From Levilactobacillus zymae (GTDB lineage: Bacteria; Bacillota; Bacilli; Lactobacillales; Lactobacillaceae), in assembly GCF_032190635.1 (NCBI RefSeq), contig NZ_JAVLAS010000001.1:2108001-2172000 (forward strand): DNA of 64,000 nucleotides, written 5' to 3'. This document shows, in pieces, positions 8,484 through 16,817 of this stretch. Below the pieces are notes generated by a model. That model did no database searches. It was not told where the DNA came from and saw only the letters and a program-made list of their open reading frames with translations. Position 1 is the stretch's first letter, and each line of letters opens with the position of its first letter. The position numbers and the translations under genes are program-made.

Positions 8484-9368
8484 ATGAACACCAGAGACCT
8501 AGCTTATTTTTATCAATTAATTCGCCAAAAAAGTTTTTCCAAAGTCGCCGATTATTTTCATGTGACTCAACCCACCATCACCATGGCCCTGAAGCGGCTG
8601 GAGGCCGATTACGGCACTAAATTGATTCAACGTGACCGGGTCCACAACCAGCTAACTGTCACCGCGACCGGCCAGCAGCTGTTGACGCACGCCGAAGCGA
8701 TTCTTAACGAACTGACGGTGGCCCGCCAAGAGATCACCCGTCTGACCCAGCAGCAAACCGTCTTGGCCCTGCCCCCCATCATCGAGACCCACTATTTCCC
8801 GCAAATTGCCGCCCAGCTGCAGGCCCATCAGTAGCTAGAGAACATTCGGACCATCGAGGGCGGCTCGGTGACCCTGCGGCAGGCCCTGCGCAACGGGGAG
8901 GCCGACATCGCGTTACTGGGGTCCACGGCGCCGCTGTCTTACCAGCAGCTTCTAGCTCAGGAATTCGACCGCCAGCCCTTCACCATCTTCGTCTCGCGGC
9001 AACATCCCCTGGCTAACCGCCACCACATTGCCTTTAGCGAGCTCCGCCACGAACACTTCATCCTTTTTACGGACGACTTCGTGCACAACGCCGCCTTTAA
9101 CCAACTGACCCGTCGTAACCACTTTCGACCCGACGTGGTCTACCGAGCCAACGACACCCACGTGATCATGAACCTGGTGGCCGCCAACGTGGGTATCACC
9201 TTTCTGACCAGCATCGCCGATCAACACCGCAACGACGTGGTCCGTTTGACCTTAACGGACGACGAGCAACCCGAATTTATCGCCAGCATCGTCTACCGGA
9301 CCGCCCACGTGCTGACGCCCGCCCAACAACAGGTGCTGGCCGTGTTGACCCAGACGCTAGGCCGTTGA
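8484..9368 (+). pseudogene. mleR: LysR-family regulator MleR, interrupted by an in-frame amber codon
   Basis: The reading frame runs from ATG 8484 to 9368, a normal 294-codon LysR length, but codon 117 (8832-8834) is TAG. The N-terminal winged HTH is intact (MNTRDLAYFYQLIRQKSFSK, then a helix with TQPTITMALKRLE). The same frame resumes at once with LENIRTIEGGSVTLRQAL and a complete effector domain to LTQTLGR. Family knowledge: MleR activates malolactic genes in response to malate. The product as read would be a 116-residue DNA-binding fragment without an effector domain. No suppressor tRNA is visible in the window. A single base change (for example CAG to TAG) explains the stop. Confidence 0.85.
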
Positions 9369-9462
9369 CCCGCATCCGACCCTAATTGGGGGATGCCTAC
9401 TGACAGCACCCAAAGTTGGTGGTTTAATAGAACTTAAGGCTTAAAAAGGAGCGTTTTAACTT

Positions 9463-9894
9463 ATGACGTATGGTGAAGCAGAAAGTAATCTTATCTTGGA
9501 CCGGTTAGTCAACCAGTGGGCCGTATTGGGGGACGAACGTAAAATCGACCAGCAACTCGACCTAATGGCCGCCAGCGGGACTTACCGGGTCACCCGGCAG
9601 GACACCGTGGTTGCCGAAGCCACCGGCCGGCCCGCACTCAAAGCCTTATTCACCCAACAGGCTCAGGCCGCAGACACGGTCTTTACCTTAAACGGCCCCC
9701 ACCTCATTACCTTAAACGCCGACGAAAATACGGCCAGCGGGGTCCTGTACGCGCAAGTCAAGGTGGTCAAGGACCAAGTCTTGACCGACTACAGCGTGCG
9801 TTACGACGACCAATACGCCTTCATCGACCACAACTGGGCGATTCAGGAACGTCAAGTCCACCTCTTGATCGAAGACGCGCATCCTCTAGCCTAA
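9463..9894 (+). CDS. SnoaL/NTF2-like small protein of unknown function
   Basis: The 143-residue cytosolic protein has the pattern of the NTF2/SnoaL-like cone fold. A helical start (ILDRLVNQWAVLGDERKIDQQLDLMA) is followed by short beta strands (GTYRV, VFTLNGPHLITL, ASGVLYAQVKVV, DYSVRYDDQYAF) and the typical end NWAIQERQVHLLIE. Such proteins act as small hydrolases, isomerases or ligand carriers, and nothing here fixes a substrate. The ATG follows AAAAAGGAGC. It stands alone between the broken mleR and a membrane protein on the same strand. Confidence 0.65.
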   Translation: MTYGEAESNLILDRLVNQWAVLGDERKIDQQLDLMAASGTYRVTRQDTVVAEATGRPALKALFTQQAQAADTVFTLNGPHLITLNADENTASGVLYAQVKVVKDQVLTDYSVRYDDQYAFIDHNWAIQERQVHLLIEDAHPLA

Positions 9895-9967
9895 AAAAAA
9901 GACTTACGAAATTTTTTGAGGTGTGGTACGCTAATTGCTCGTGGGAAATTCAACCAAGGAGCAATTT

Positions 9968-10477
9968 ATGCCTAAAAATTTCAAAGAAGAATTATTATTT
10001 ACCGCTGTAATGGCCGGCCTGATGGTCCTGGTCATGGCGGGTTACAACATTGCCTTAACCGACGGCTTCACGGCCCATTATCTCAGCGAGGTCCTAACCG
10101 GCTACCCGTTAGCGTTACTGGTCGCTGCTATCTGTGATCTGGGGATTATCGGCCCCGGCGTCAAATACCTCTTTTTCCATTTCATCATTAACGACTATAT
10201 GAAACAAAAACAAATCCGGATTGCCCTAACCATCTCGTGTCTGATGGTGGCCGGCATGGTGACTCTGATGTCACTGTTCGGGATGGTGGTGACTCAGAAC
10301 TTCGGGGCCAACCCCGTGTTGACCTACTTGCACACCTGGATTTTCAACCTATTCATGGCTCTGCCACTGCAACTCTTGATTGTCGGGCCCATCGCCCGGG
10401 CCATCCTGGGTGCCGTCCAACGACGGACCGCTGCCAAAACGGCGCCGGAAGCTGCCACCAAAACCTTAGAAGATTAA
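9968..10477 (+). CDS. DUF2798-family membrane protein
   Basis: The 169-residue protein has four hydrophobic segments (about residues 10-30, 45-65, 80-105 and 115-145) and the paired repeat layout of the DUF2798 family, a small integral membrane family of unknown role. I chose the ATG at 9968 (MPKNFKEELLF), which has AAGGAGC 6-7 nt upstream, over an earlier ATG without a ribosome binding site. The C-terminus is a short charged tail. It is followed by its own terminator and converges on oppF. Confidence 0.65.
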   Translation: MPKNFKEELLFTAVMAGLMVLVMAGYNIALTDGFTAHYLSEVLTGYPLALLVAAICDLGIIGPGVKYLFFHFIINDYMKQKQIRIALTISCLMVAGMVTLMSLFGMVVTQNFGANPVLTYLHTWIFNLFMALPLQLLIVGPIARAILGAVQRRTAAKTAPEAATKTLED

Positions 10478-10486
10478 TTCAAACTA

Positions 10487-10525
10487 AACGTCACCGCTAC
10501 CAATCAGTGTAGGGGTGGCGTTTTT
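10487..10525 (+). terminator. Rho-independent terminator after the DUF2798 gene
   Basis: AACGTCACCGCTAC pairs with GTAGGGGTGGCGTT with one mismatch, followed by TTTTTCG. Confidence 0.75.
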
Positions 10526-10575
10526 CGTTGGTCCGGGACCCACGCCCGCGACCCTGAATCCATTTATCGTGCACA

Positions 10576-10605
10576 AAAAGGGCTTGCCGCTTGGCAAGCC
10601 CTTTT
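10576..10605. terminator. Bidirectional terminator between the DUF2798 gene and oppF
   Basis: A perfect 13-bp stem, AAAAGGGCTTGCC with its complement, closes a GCTT loop and has A/T runs on both sides. It serves the end of the opp operon on the minus strand. Confidence 0.85.
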
Positions 10606-10622
10606 GCGTCCCTCACAGGAGA

Positions 10623-11582
10623 CTAATCTTTAATCAACGAAGCGGCGTGCGCCCGTTGCTTGTACATCTCAATTTCATCGTCGGCCGCCCGCACATAGTG
10701 ATGCGGCGCGATTTCAACCAAGTGCCGTTCCTTACCGTCGTTTTCGTTCTTGGCGTCGTAGTGGATCTCTTGGCGCGTCCGTTCGAATTCGGGGTCCGGA
10801 ACAGGTACCGCTGACAGCAGGCTCTTGGTGTAGTCGTGGAGCGGGTGCGCATAGATTTCGTCGGCGTCGGCAATTTCCAGCATCCGCCCGTAGTGCATGA
10901 CCCCGATGCGGTCGGAAATGTACTTGACCATCGACAAATCGTGCGCGATAAACAGGTAGGTTAAGTCCTGTTCCCGTTGCAACTTCTTCATCAAGTTGAC
11001 CACTTGGGCCTGAATCGACACGTCCAACGCGGAGATTGGTTCGTCGGCAATTACGAACTTCGGGTGGACGGCTAACGCCCGGGCAATCCCGATCCGTTGC
11101 CGTTGCCCCCCGGAAAATTCGTGTGGGTAACGACTGGAGTGGTCCTTATTCAAGCCCACGGTTTCCAGCAGCGTTTCCACTTGGTTGGTCCGGTCGGCAT
11201 CGTCTTTCGCCAGATGGTTGATGTCGATACCTTCCGCCACGATATCCTTGACCTTCATCCGCGGATTGAGTGACGCGTACGGGTCTTGGAAAATCATTTG
11301 CATGTCTTGGTGGAACTTATGACGATCTTCCTTACTGGTAAAGTTATCGACGTTCTTGCCGTCAAACAGGATCTCGCCGGACGTGGGTTCGTACAAGTGA
11401 ATGATGGCCCGACCGGTCGTAGTTTTCCCAGAACCGGATTCCCCGACTAACCCAAAGGTTTCCCCCTTGTAGATGTCAAAGGAAATGTCATCGACCGCGC
11501 GAACTTCATCGACCTTGCCCACGTTGAAGTATTGCTTGAGGTGCTTGACCTCGAGGATTTTTTCGGCATTTTCGTAGTCCAT
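10623..11582 (-). CDS. oppF: Oligopeptide ABC transporter ATP-binding protein OppF
   Basis: The 319-residue ATPase energises oligopeptide import. Walker A is GESGSGKTT, the signature is FSGGQRQR and Walker B is FVIADEPISALD. The C-terminal oligopeptide/dipeptide extension (LLSAVPVPDP) distinguishes it from amino acid transport ATPases. It is last in the oppBCDF series, and its ATG overlaps the oppD stop (TAATG), so the two ATPases are translationally coupled. A bidirectional terminator follows. Confidence 0.93.
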   Translation of the reverse strand: MDYENAEKILEVKHLKQYFNVGKVDEVRAVDDISFDIYKGETFGLVGESGSGKTTTGRAIIHLYEPTSGEILFDGKNVDNFTSKEDRHKFHQDMQMIFQDPYASLNPRMKVKDIVAEGIDINHLAKDDADRTNQVETLLETVGLNKDHSSRYPHEFSGGQRQRIGIARALAVHPKFVIADEPISALDVSIQAQVVNLMKKLQREQDLTYLFIAHDLSMVKYISDRIGVMHYGRMLEIADADEIYAHPLHDYTKSLLSAVPVPDPEFERTRQEIHYDAKNENDGKERHLVEIAPHHYVRAADDEIEMYKQRAHAASLIKD

Positions 11583-12679
11583 TATTGCTGTTCCTCCTCT
11601 TCTTCAACGGGTCCGTGATGCTGCTGAGCCAATAAGCCCTTTTGCATCTTAGCGTATTGTTCTTGGCGCGCCACGATTTGGGCCGGTGGCGTCACCTTCG
11701 GCGCATCCGGATGAAGTAACCAGGTGGCCGCGTAGTGCGTATCGGAAACCTTGAAGAACGGCGGTTCCTTTTCCGTATCGATCTTTAAGGCGTACTGGTT
11801 CCGGGCCGCAAAGGCATCCCCAGTTGGCGGATCCAACAGGTCCGGTGGCGTCCCGGGAATGGATGGCAATTCGTCACCCTTAGTATCCAGCGTCGGCATC
11901 GAACTCAGTAGGCCCCAGGTGTAAGGGTGCTTGGGGTTGTAGAAGATTTCGTCCACGGTCCCATATTCAACGATCTTCCCGGCGTACATGACGGCGACCC
12001 GGTCGGCCATGCCGGCCACAACGCCCAAATCATGCGTGATAAAGATGATTGACGTCGAGATCTTGTCTTGCAATTCCTTCATCAAATTCAGAATTTGGGC
12101 CTGAATCGTCACATCCAACGCGGTGGTTGGTTCGTCGGCGATCAACACCTCCGGGTAGTTGACCAAGGCAATCGCAATCACGATCCGTTGGCGCATCCCC
12201 CCTGAGAATTGGTGCGGGTAGTCGTTCATCCGGTTTTCGGCGTCGGTAATCCCGACCAACTTCATCATTTCGAGGGCCTGCTTTAAGGCCTTTTCCTTCT
12301 TCATGCCCTTGTGGATCATCAACGGTTCGGCGATTTGCCGGCCGATCCGCATGGTGGGATCCAACGAAGTCATTGGATCTTGGAAAATTTCGGCAATGTC
12401 TTGCCCCCGAATGGCTTGCATTTCTTTTTCCGACTTCTTTAATAGGTCCTGACCCTTATACATGATGGAACCACTGGTGATTCGGGCGTTCGAGGCGTTT
12501 AAGCCCATGATGGTCCGCGTAGTAACGGACTTTCCCGAACCGGATTCCCCCACGATGGCTAACGTTTCACCCTTCCGCAGGTCAAAGCTAACGTTCCGAA
12601 TCGCTTTAACGTCCCCGGCGTAGGTCTTGAAGTTAACCTGTAAGTTCCGGACTTCCAAAATATCTTTTTCGTTATCCAT
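11582..12679 (-). CDS. oppD: Oligopeptide ABC transporter ATP-binding protein OppD
   Basis: The 365-residue partner ATPase of OppF has Walker A GESGSGKS, signature FSGGMRQR and Walker B VLIADEPTTALD. It also has the C-terminal peptide-transporter extension (LLSSMPTLD, then a proline-rich GTPPDLLDPP) and an acidic Glu-rich tail. I chose MDNEKDILEV (12679) because the ATG three codons earlier is only 2 nt from the AGGTGA; that earlier start (12688) remains possible. It follows oppC by 13 nt. Confidence 0.92.
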   Translation of the reverse strand: MDNEKDILEVRNLQVNFKTYAGDVKAIRNVSFDLRKGETLAIVGESGSGKSVTTRTIMGLNASNARITSGSIMYKGQDLLKKSEKEMQAIRGQDIAEIFQDPMTSLDPTMRIGRQIAEPLMIHKGMKKEKALKQALEMMKLVGITDAENRMNDYPHQFSGGMRQRIVIAIALVNYPEVLIADEPTTALDVTIQAQILNLMKELQDKISTSIIFITHDLGVVAGMADRVAVMYAGKIVEYGTVDEIFYNPKHPYTWGLLSSMPTLDTKGDELPSIPGTPPDLLDPPTGDAFAARNQYALKIDTEKEPPFFKVSDTHYAATWLLHPDAPKVTPPAQIVARQEQYAKMQKGLLAQQHHGPVEEEEEQQ

Positions 12680-12692
12680 GACGTGCATTCAC

Positions 12693-13721
12693 CTACTCTT
12701 TCGTCCGTGGATCAAAGGCGTCCCGCAGCCCATCACCCAAGAGGTTAAAGGCTAACATGATGATGGAAAGAATCAACGCGGGCCACCACATCTGATACGG
12801 CAAGAACTGGAAGTTCTTTTGCCCATCGTTCAACAACGTCCCTAGTGAAGCCTGGGGTGACGAAATCCCGATCCCGATGTAGGACAAGGTAGCTTCGAAG
12901 AAGATCGCGTTTGGAATGGTGAACATCGTGTTAATGATGATCACACTCGATAGGTTCGGCAACAAGTGCTTGAAGGAAATCTTCATCGAACTTTCCCCCA
13001 AGGTTCTGGCCGCAAGAATGAATTCCTGCTCCTTTAACTCTAACGTCTGCGCCCGGACTAGTCGGGCCATGTTGACCCACGACGTCAGCGCGATGGCGAT
13101 AATGATCGAGGTCATCCCGGGTTTTAAGATCAAAATCAACAGGACAATCACGACCAGGTTAGGGATGGACAAAATAATTTCGATAATCCGCTGCATGATG
13201 GTGTCGACTCGACCACCCTTCCAGCCGGAAACCATCCCGTAAGTCACCCCGATAGTCAAATCAAATAACGTGGCGACCAACGCAATAATCAGGGAAATTC
13301 GTGTCCCGTAAAGGACCCGGGAGAACAGGTCCCGGCCTAAGTAGTCGGTCCCCATGATGTAGTAGGTCCCGGCACTGGCCCCCGCCTGTTTGTAGGCGTC
13401 GACCCGTTGGCCCGCTTGAACCAACGTCCCGTTAAACCCGTTAATGCCCACGCCCGGAATCTTGGACGGTAAGTTGGCGTACGACGGGTTAACGGCGTTC
13501 GGGTTGTGCGGTGACACGACCAATGATCCGAAAGCCATGATAAAGATAATCGCTAAAACGATGAGGGACACCCAGGCCCCCTTGTTTTTCTTCAGTCGAC
13601 GCCAAGCATCTTGACGGAACGTCAGCGATGGGGCAGCAATTTTTTCACTGTCGAGCGCTTGCCGTTCGGCCGGCGTCATCGGCTTAAAGCTATCTTCTGG
13701 GAGTTTTACTGTATCTGCCAT
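12693..13721 (-). CDS. oppC: Oligopeptide ABC transporter permease OppC
   Basis: The 342-residue permease has a long N-terminal cytoplasmic region and a first membrane segment (WVSLIVLAIIFIMAFGSLVV), followed by an extracellular loop containing YIMGTDYLGRDLFSRV, a hallmark of OppC/DppC proteins. The binding-protein-dependent transport domain follows with its coupling motif (EFILAARTLGESSMKI). It pairs with OppB to form the pore. A strong AGGAGG precedes the ATG, and oppB ends 11 nt upstream. Confidence 0.93.
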   Translation of the reverse strand: MADTVKLPEDSFKPMTPAERQALDSEKIAAPSLTFRQDAWRRLKKNKGAWVSLIVLAIIFIMAFGSLVVSPHNPNAVNPSYANLPSKIPGVGINGFNGTLVQAGQRVDAYKQAGASAGTYYIMGTDYLGRDLFSRVLYGTRISLIIALVATLFDLTIGVTYGMVSGWKGGRVDTIMQRIIEIILSIPNLVVIVLLILILKPGMTSIIIAIALTSWVNMARLVRAQTLELKEQEFILAARTLGESSMKISFKHLLPNLSSVIIINTMFTIPNAIFFEATLSYIGIGISSPQASLGTLLNDGQKNFQFLPYQMWWPALILSIIMLAFNLLGDGLRDAFDPRTKE

Positions 13722-13732
13722 TTATTTACCTC

Positions 13733-14662
13733 CTAGTTAGCCTTTCCTGTAATCCGAATCCGCGGATCAACGATACCGTAAAGGATATCGGTAATCAGCA
13801 GCACGACACACAACATAAAGGAGTAGACGATGGTCAGCCCCATGATGGTTGGGTAGTCGTTAGTCAAGACGGACTTCACAAATTGTTCCCCAATCCCGGG
13901 AATCGAGAAGATGTTTTCCACCACCATCGACCCGGTCATGATGTTGACGGCTAACGGTCCCACAATGGTAATCAACGGAATTAAACTGTTCCGCAACGCG
14001 TGATGGTAAATCACGCCCATCCGACTGAGCCCCTTGGCCTTCGCTAATTCGATGTAATCCGAACTCAATACATCGACCATTTCGGTTCGCACGAACCGGG
14101 CGGATTCAGCTAACGGTGCCGCGGCCAACGCTAAGGTTGGTAACACGGTATAACTGAAGCCCCCCCATTCGGCAATGGGGAACCACCCAAGCTTTAACCC
14201 CAGGTAGTACTGCAACAAGACCGCCAACACGAAGGACGGAATGGAGATCCCTAAGATGGAGACCACCGTGGCCGACGTATCGACCCAACTATTTTGCTTC
14301 ATCGCGCCAAACGCCCCGATGATGATTCCCACGATGACCCCCACGATGATAGCTTGCAGCCCAATCTGCAAGGAGGGTTCAATCCGACTGGAAATCAGGT
14401 AGGACACCGGTTGGTCACTGAACTGGAATGACGTCCCGAAGTTCCCCTTCACTGCCCCGGCAAGGTACAGCACGTATTGCTGCCAAACCGGCTTATCCAA
14501 CCCGTATTGCTTGTAAATCAACGCAATCTGGCTCTTGGACAGCTTGGCTTGGTTGGTCAATGGCGTCCCGGGAAGCAGCTTCATCAGGAAAAACGTTACG
14601 GTAATCACGATGAATAAGGTCAGGATCAAGTAAAAGATCCGCTTTGCTAGGTATTTTGCCAT
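13733..14662 (-). CDS. oppB: Oligopeptide ABC transporter permease OppB
   Basis: The 309-residue permease has the OppB/DppB start MAKYLAKRIFYLILTLFIVI, then FLMKLLPGTPLT, six predicted membrane segments and the coupling loop DYIELAKAKGLS. The start at 14662 has AGAGGT upstream; an in-frame codon six residues earlier lacks a site. It is the first gene of oppBCDF. It is separated from oppA1 by about 200 nt containing two hairpins, so it is probably reached by partial read-through from oppA1. Confidence 0.93.
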   Translation of the reverse strand: MAKYLAKRIFYLILTLFIVITVTFFLMKLLPGTPLTNQAKLSKSQIALIYKQYGLDKPVWQQYVLYLAGAVKGNFGTSFQFSDQPVSYLISSRIEPSLQIGLQAIIVGVIVGIIIGAFGAMKQNSWVDTSATVVSILGISIPSFVLAVLLQYYLGLKLGWFPIAEWGGFSYTVLPTLALAAAPLAESARFVRTEMVDVLSSDYIELAKAKGLSRMGVIYHHALRNSLIPLITIVGPLAVNIMTGSMVVENIFSIPGIGEQFVKSVLTNDYPTIMGLTIVYSFMLCVVLLITDILYGIVDPRIRITGKAN

Positions 14663-14767
14663 TTGTTTACCTCTTCTCAATCAGTAGACTTATTCGTTAC
14701 CATATAAGTTCCACAACTTAATAAAAACTATCAAAAAACAACAAGATGATAAATGATTGCTATAGCA

Positions 14768-14844
14768 TCGAAGAGTAAGGACCACCAATGGTTGATCCTT
14801 ACTCCCCGATAAAGCTTATGAGTCGGTCGCCCGGCTCATAAGCA
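14768..14844 (-). promoter_or_regulatory. Two stem-loops between oppA1 and oppB, probable attenuating or stabilising element
   Basis: GCTTATGAG with CTCATAAGC (14814-14843) forms a GC-rich stem followed on the minus strand by TTTATC. A second stem, GAGTAAGGA with TCCTTACTC, spans about 14770-14801. The T-tract is weak, which suits partial termination or 3'-end protection of oppA1 mRNA rather than a full stop. Confidence 0.5.
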
Positions 14845-14868
14845 GAAACCCTGTGCATGAGTCGTCAA

Positions 14869-16500
14869 TTACTTGGCGATGTAAGTCTGACTGAAGTCCC
14901 AGTTGGCGCCGGTTGGGAAGTAGATCAAGCCCTTGACGTTGGCCTTCACCAGTTGGGCCTTCCCTTGTTGATAGAACGGAATGACCCCTTGGTCGTTTAG
15001 CAACGTCTTTTGGGCGTTAACCATGTCGTTCCACCGAGCGCGCTCGTTATTGGCATCTTTGCCGTTAGCGTTGGCGATATCCTTATCGTACGCCGCAGAC
15101 TTCCATTTCCCGTTGTTGTATGCGTTGTCGGACGTAAACAATTGCAGGAAGGAAATTGGGTCGGGGAAGTCAGCGCCCCAAGCCGTGGCCACCACGTCGA
15201 ATTGACCATTTTGTGAACGGCTTAACCGCGTCTTGAATGGTAAGTTCTGGTTAGTGACCTTCAGGTTAGGTAACTTGGCCCATTGACTCTGGATGAATTC
15301 GGCTGCGTTCTTGCCGGCTGGCGTATCATCGGCCATAAAGGTCAATGAATAGCTCTTCCGACCAGTTTCCTTCAAGGCTTGCTTCCACAACTTCTTTGCC
15401 TGCGTTAAGTTCTGCGTTGAAGCCGACTTGACGTTCGCAACGTCGGAGAAGTCTTTACCCTTGTAGGAAGCTAGGCCCGTCGCAACCACACCCTTGGCCG
15501 GCGTAGAACCGTCTTCTAAGACCTTGTTGATGAATTGGTTCCGGTTGATGGCCATGGATAGGGCTTGCCGAGCATGCTTATTACGCAGCATGGAATCCTT
15601 CTTTTCGTTGAGTTCCAAGTAGAAGGTTCCGGCTGACTTGCGTTCCACGTATTCCTTACTGTTCTTGTAGTTCTTGGGTTGTTGACCACTTAAATAAGTG
15701 GCATCTAACTTACCGCTTTGGTACTGACTCAAGGCCGTTTGAGGATCCTTCATCGTCTTGAAATTAATCTTCTTCAGTTTAACATTCTTGGCGTTCCAGT
15801 AGTTAGCATTCTTACTCATCGACCAGTTATCGGAAGTCCCGGTCCAGTAAGTCAGCTTGAAAGGACCGTTGTAAACGTTAGCCTGAGCAGTCGTGGCGTA
15901 TTTGCTACCGTACTTCTTGGCCACGGATGCGTTCTGTGGGAAGAAGGTCGGACTCGCCACTAAGGATGGGAAGTAGGCGGTCGCCTTGGTCAACGTGACC
16001 ACGACCTTGTACTTACCCTGGGCTTTAATTCCTAAGGTTGACATGGGTTGCTTACCCTTTGAAATTGCGTCAGCGTTCTTAACGGGTGACAAAAGGTACG
16101 CGTATTGGGATGCGGTCTTAGGATTGACCGTGCGCTGCCAAGAGTACACGAAGTTTTGGGCCGTAACGGGATCGCCGTTACTCCACTTCGACTTCCGCAA
16201 ATTAAAGGTATAGACCGTACCGTCCTTTGACTTGCTGTAGCTCTTCGCGACACCCGGGGTTAGCTTGTTGTTCTTGCCAATCCGCAAGAGTCCTTCCCCC
16301 GTGTTGTTCATGGTCTCCCCTGAAACCTGATCAGTCGCCTTAGAAATATCCATTGATGGGAGCGCGGACGCTTCCATCCAATTTAGGGTTTGGCCCTTCG
16401 CCGCACTCGTACTCGAACTTGACGACGAGCCACACGCTGCCAGCACAATGGCGGCAAACGTGGCCACTGTCCCTAACTTGACTGCTGAATTGATCCTCAT
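14869..16500 (-). CDS. oppA: Oligopeptide-binding lipoprotein OppA1 (paralog nearest oppBCDF)
   Basis: The 543-residue extracellular solute-binding protein captures peptides for OppBCDF. Its lipoprotein signal peptide ends in LAAC (C22), followed by a Ser-rich linker and the SBP family-5 fold (GEGLLRIG, YTFNLRKSKWSNGDPVTAQNFVYSWQ, YNGPF, HARQALSMAINR, WGADFPDP). It is most similar to OppA2 upstream, so this pair duplicated more recently than the split from OppA3/OppA4. It has its own promoter (16567-16595) and an AGAGGGG ribosome binding site. Confidence 0.92.
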   Translation of the reverse strand: MRINSAVKLGTVATFAAIVLAACGSSSSSSTSAAKGQTLNWMEASALPSMDISKATDQVSGETMNNTGEGLLRIGKNNKLTPGVAKSYSKSKDGTVYTFNLRKSKWSNGDPVTAQNFVYSWQRTVNPKTASQYAYLLSPVKNADAISKGKQPMSTLGIKAQGKYKVVVTLTKATAYFPSLVASPTFFPQNASVAKKYGSKYATTAQANVYNGPFKLTYWTGTSDNWSMSKNANYWNAKNVKLKKINFKTMKDPQTALSQYQSGKLDATYLSGQQPKNYKNSKEYVERKSAGTFYLELNEKKDSMLRNKHARQALSMAINRNQFINKVLEDGSTPAKGVVATGLASYKGKDFSDVANVKSASTQNLTQAKKLWKQALKETGRKSYSLTFMADDTPAGKNAAEFIQSQWAKLPNLKVTNQNLPFKTRLSRSQNGQFDVVATAWGADFPDPISFLQLFTSDNAYNNGKWKSAAYDKDIANANGKDANNERARWNDMVNAQKTLLNDQGVIPFYQQGKAQLVKANVKGLIYFPTGANWDFSQTYIAK

Positions 16501-16566
16501 TGAAAATCCAACCCCTCTATCCTGGTTGTGCCAAATAAATTGACAACCTCAAATTTGATGGTTCCA

Positions 16567-16595
16567 ATTGTATATGAGAAAACAATTAAAATCAA
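16567..16595 (-). promoter_or_regulatory. oppA1 promoter
   Basis: TTGATT (16590-16595) and TACAAT (16567-16572) are 17 bp apart on the minus strand. The region from the -35 into the spacer (TTGATTTTAATTG) is shared by all four oppA promoters. AATTGT and ACAATT form an inverted repeat overlapping the -10. The rest of 16501-16817 holds the untranslated leader and the hairpin at 16770. Confidence 0.75.
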
Positions 16596-16769
16596 TGGTT
16601 GGATTTAATTTATTCGGTTAAATCGGATATAAGCGTTGATATAGCAACGTTTTAAATTAAAAATTAAAATCTGATGTCACATTTTAAATGTATTTAATTC
16701 GTCATTCTTGTATACGATATACAGGAAATGACTAAGTTTCACCCCCGATTATTCACTCTGATGATTAAG

Positions 16770-16804
16770 GAAGCTCGCCGGTCGACGATCGAGCGGCGAG
16801 CTTC
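16770..16804 (-). terminator. Hairpin after oppA2
   Basis: GAAGCTCGCCG and CGGCGAGCTTC form a perfect 11-bp stem just beyond the oppA2 stop. The following T-tract is poor, so termination may be partial. Confidence 0.5.
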
Positions 16805-16817
16805 GATAACGCATGCG

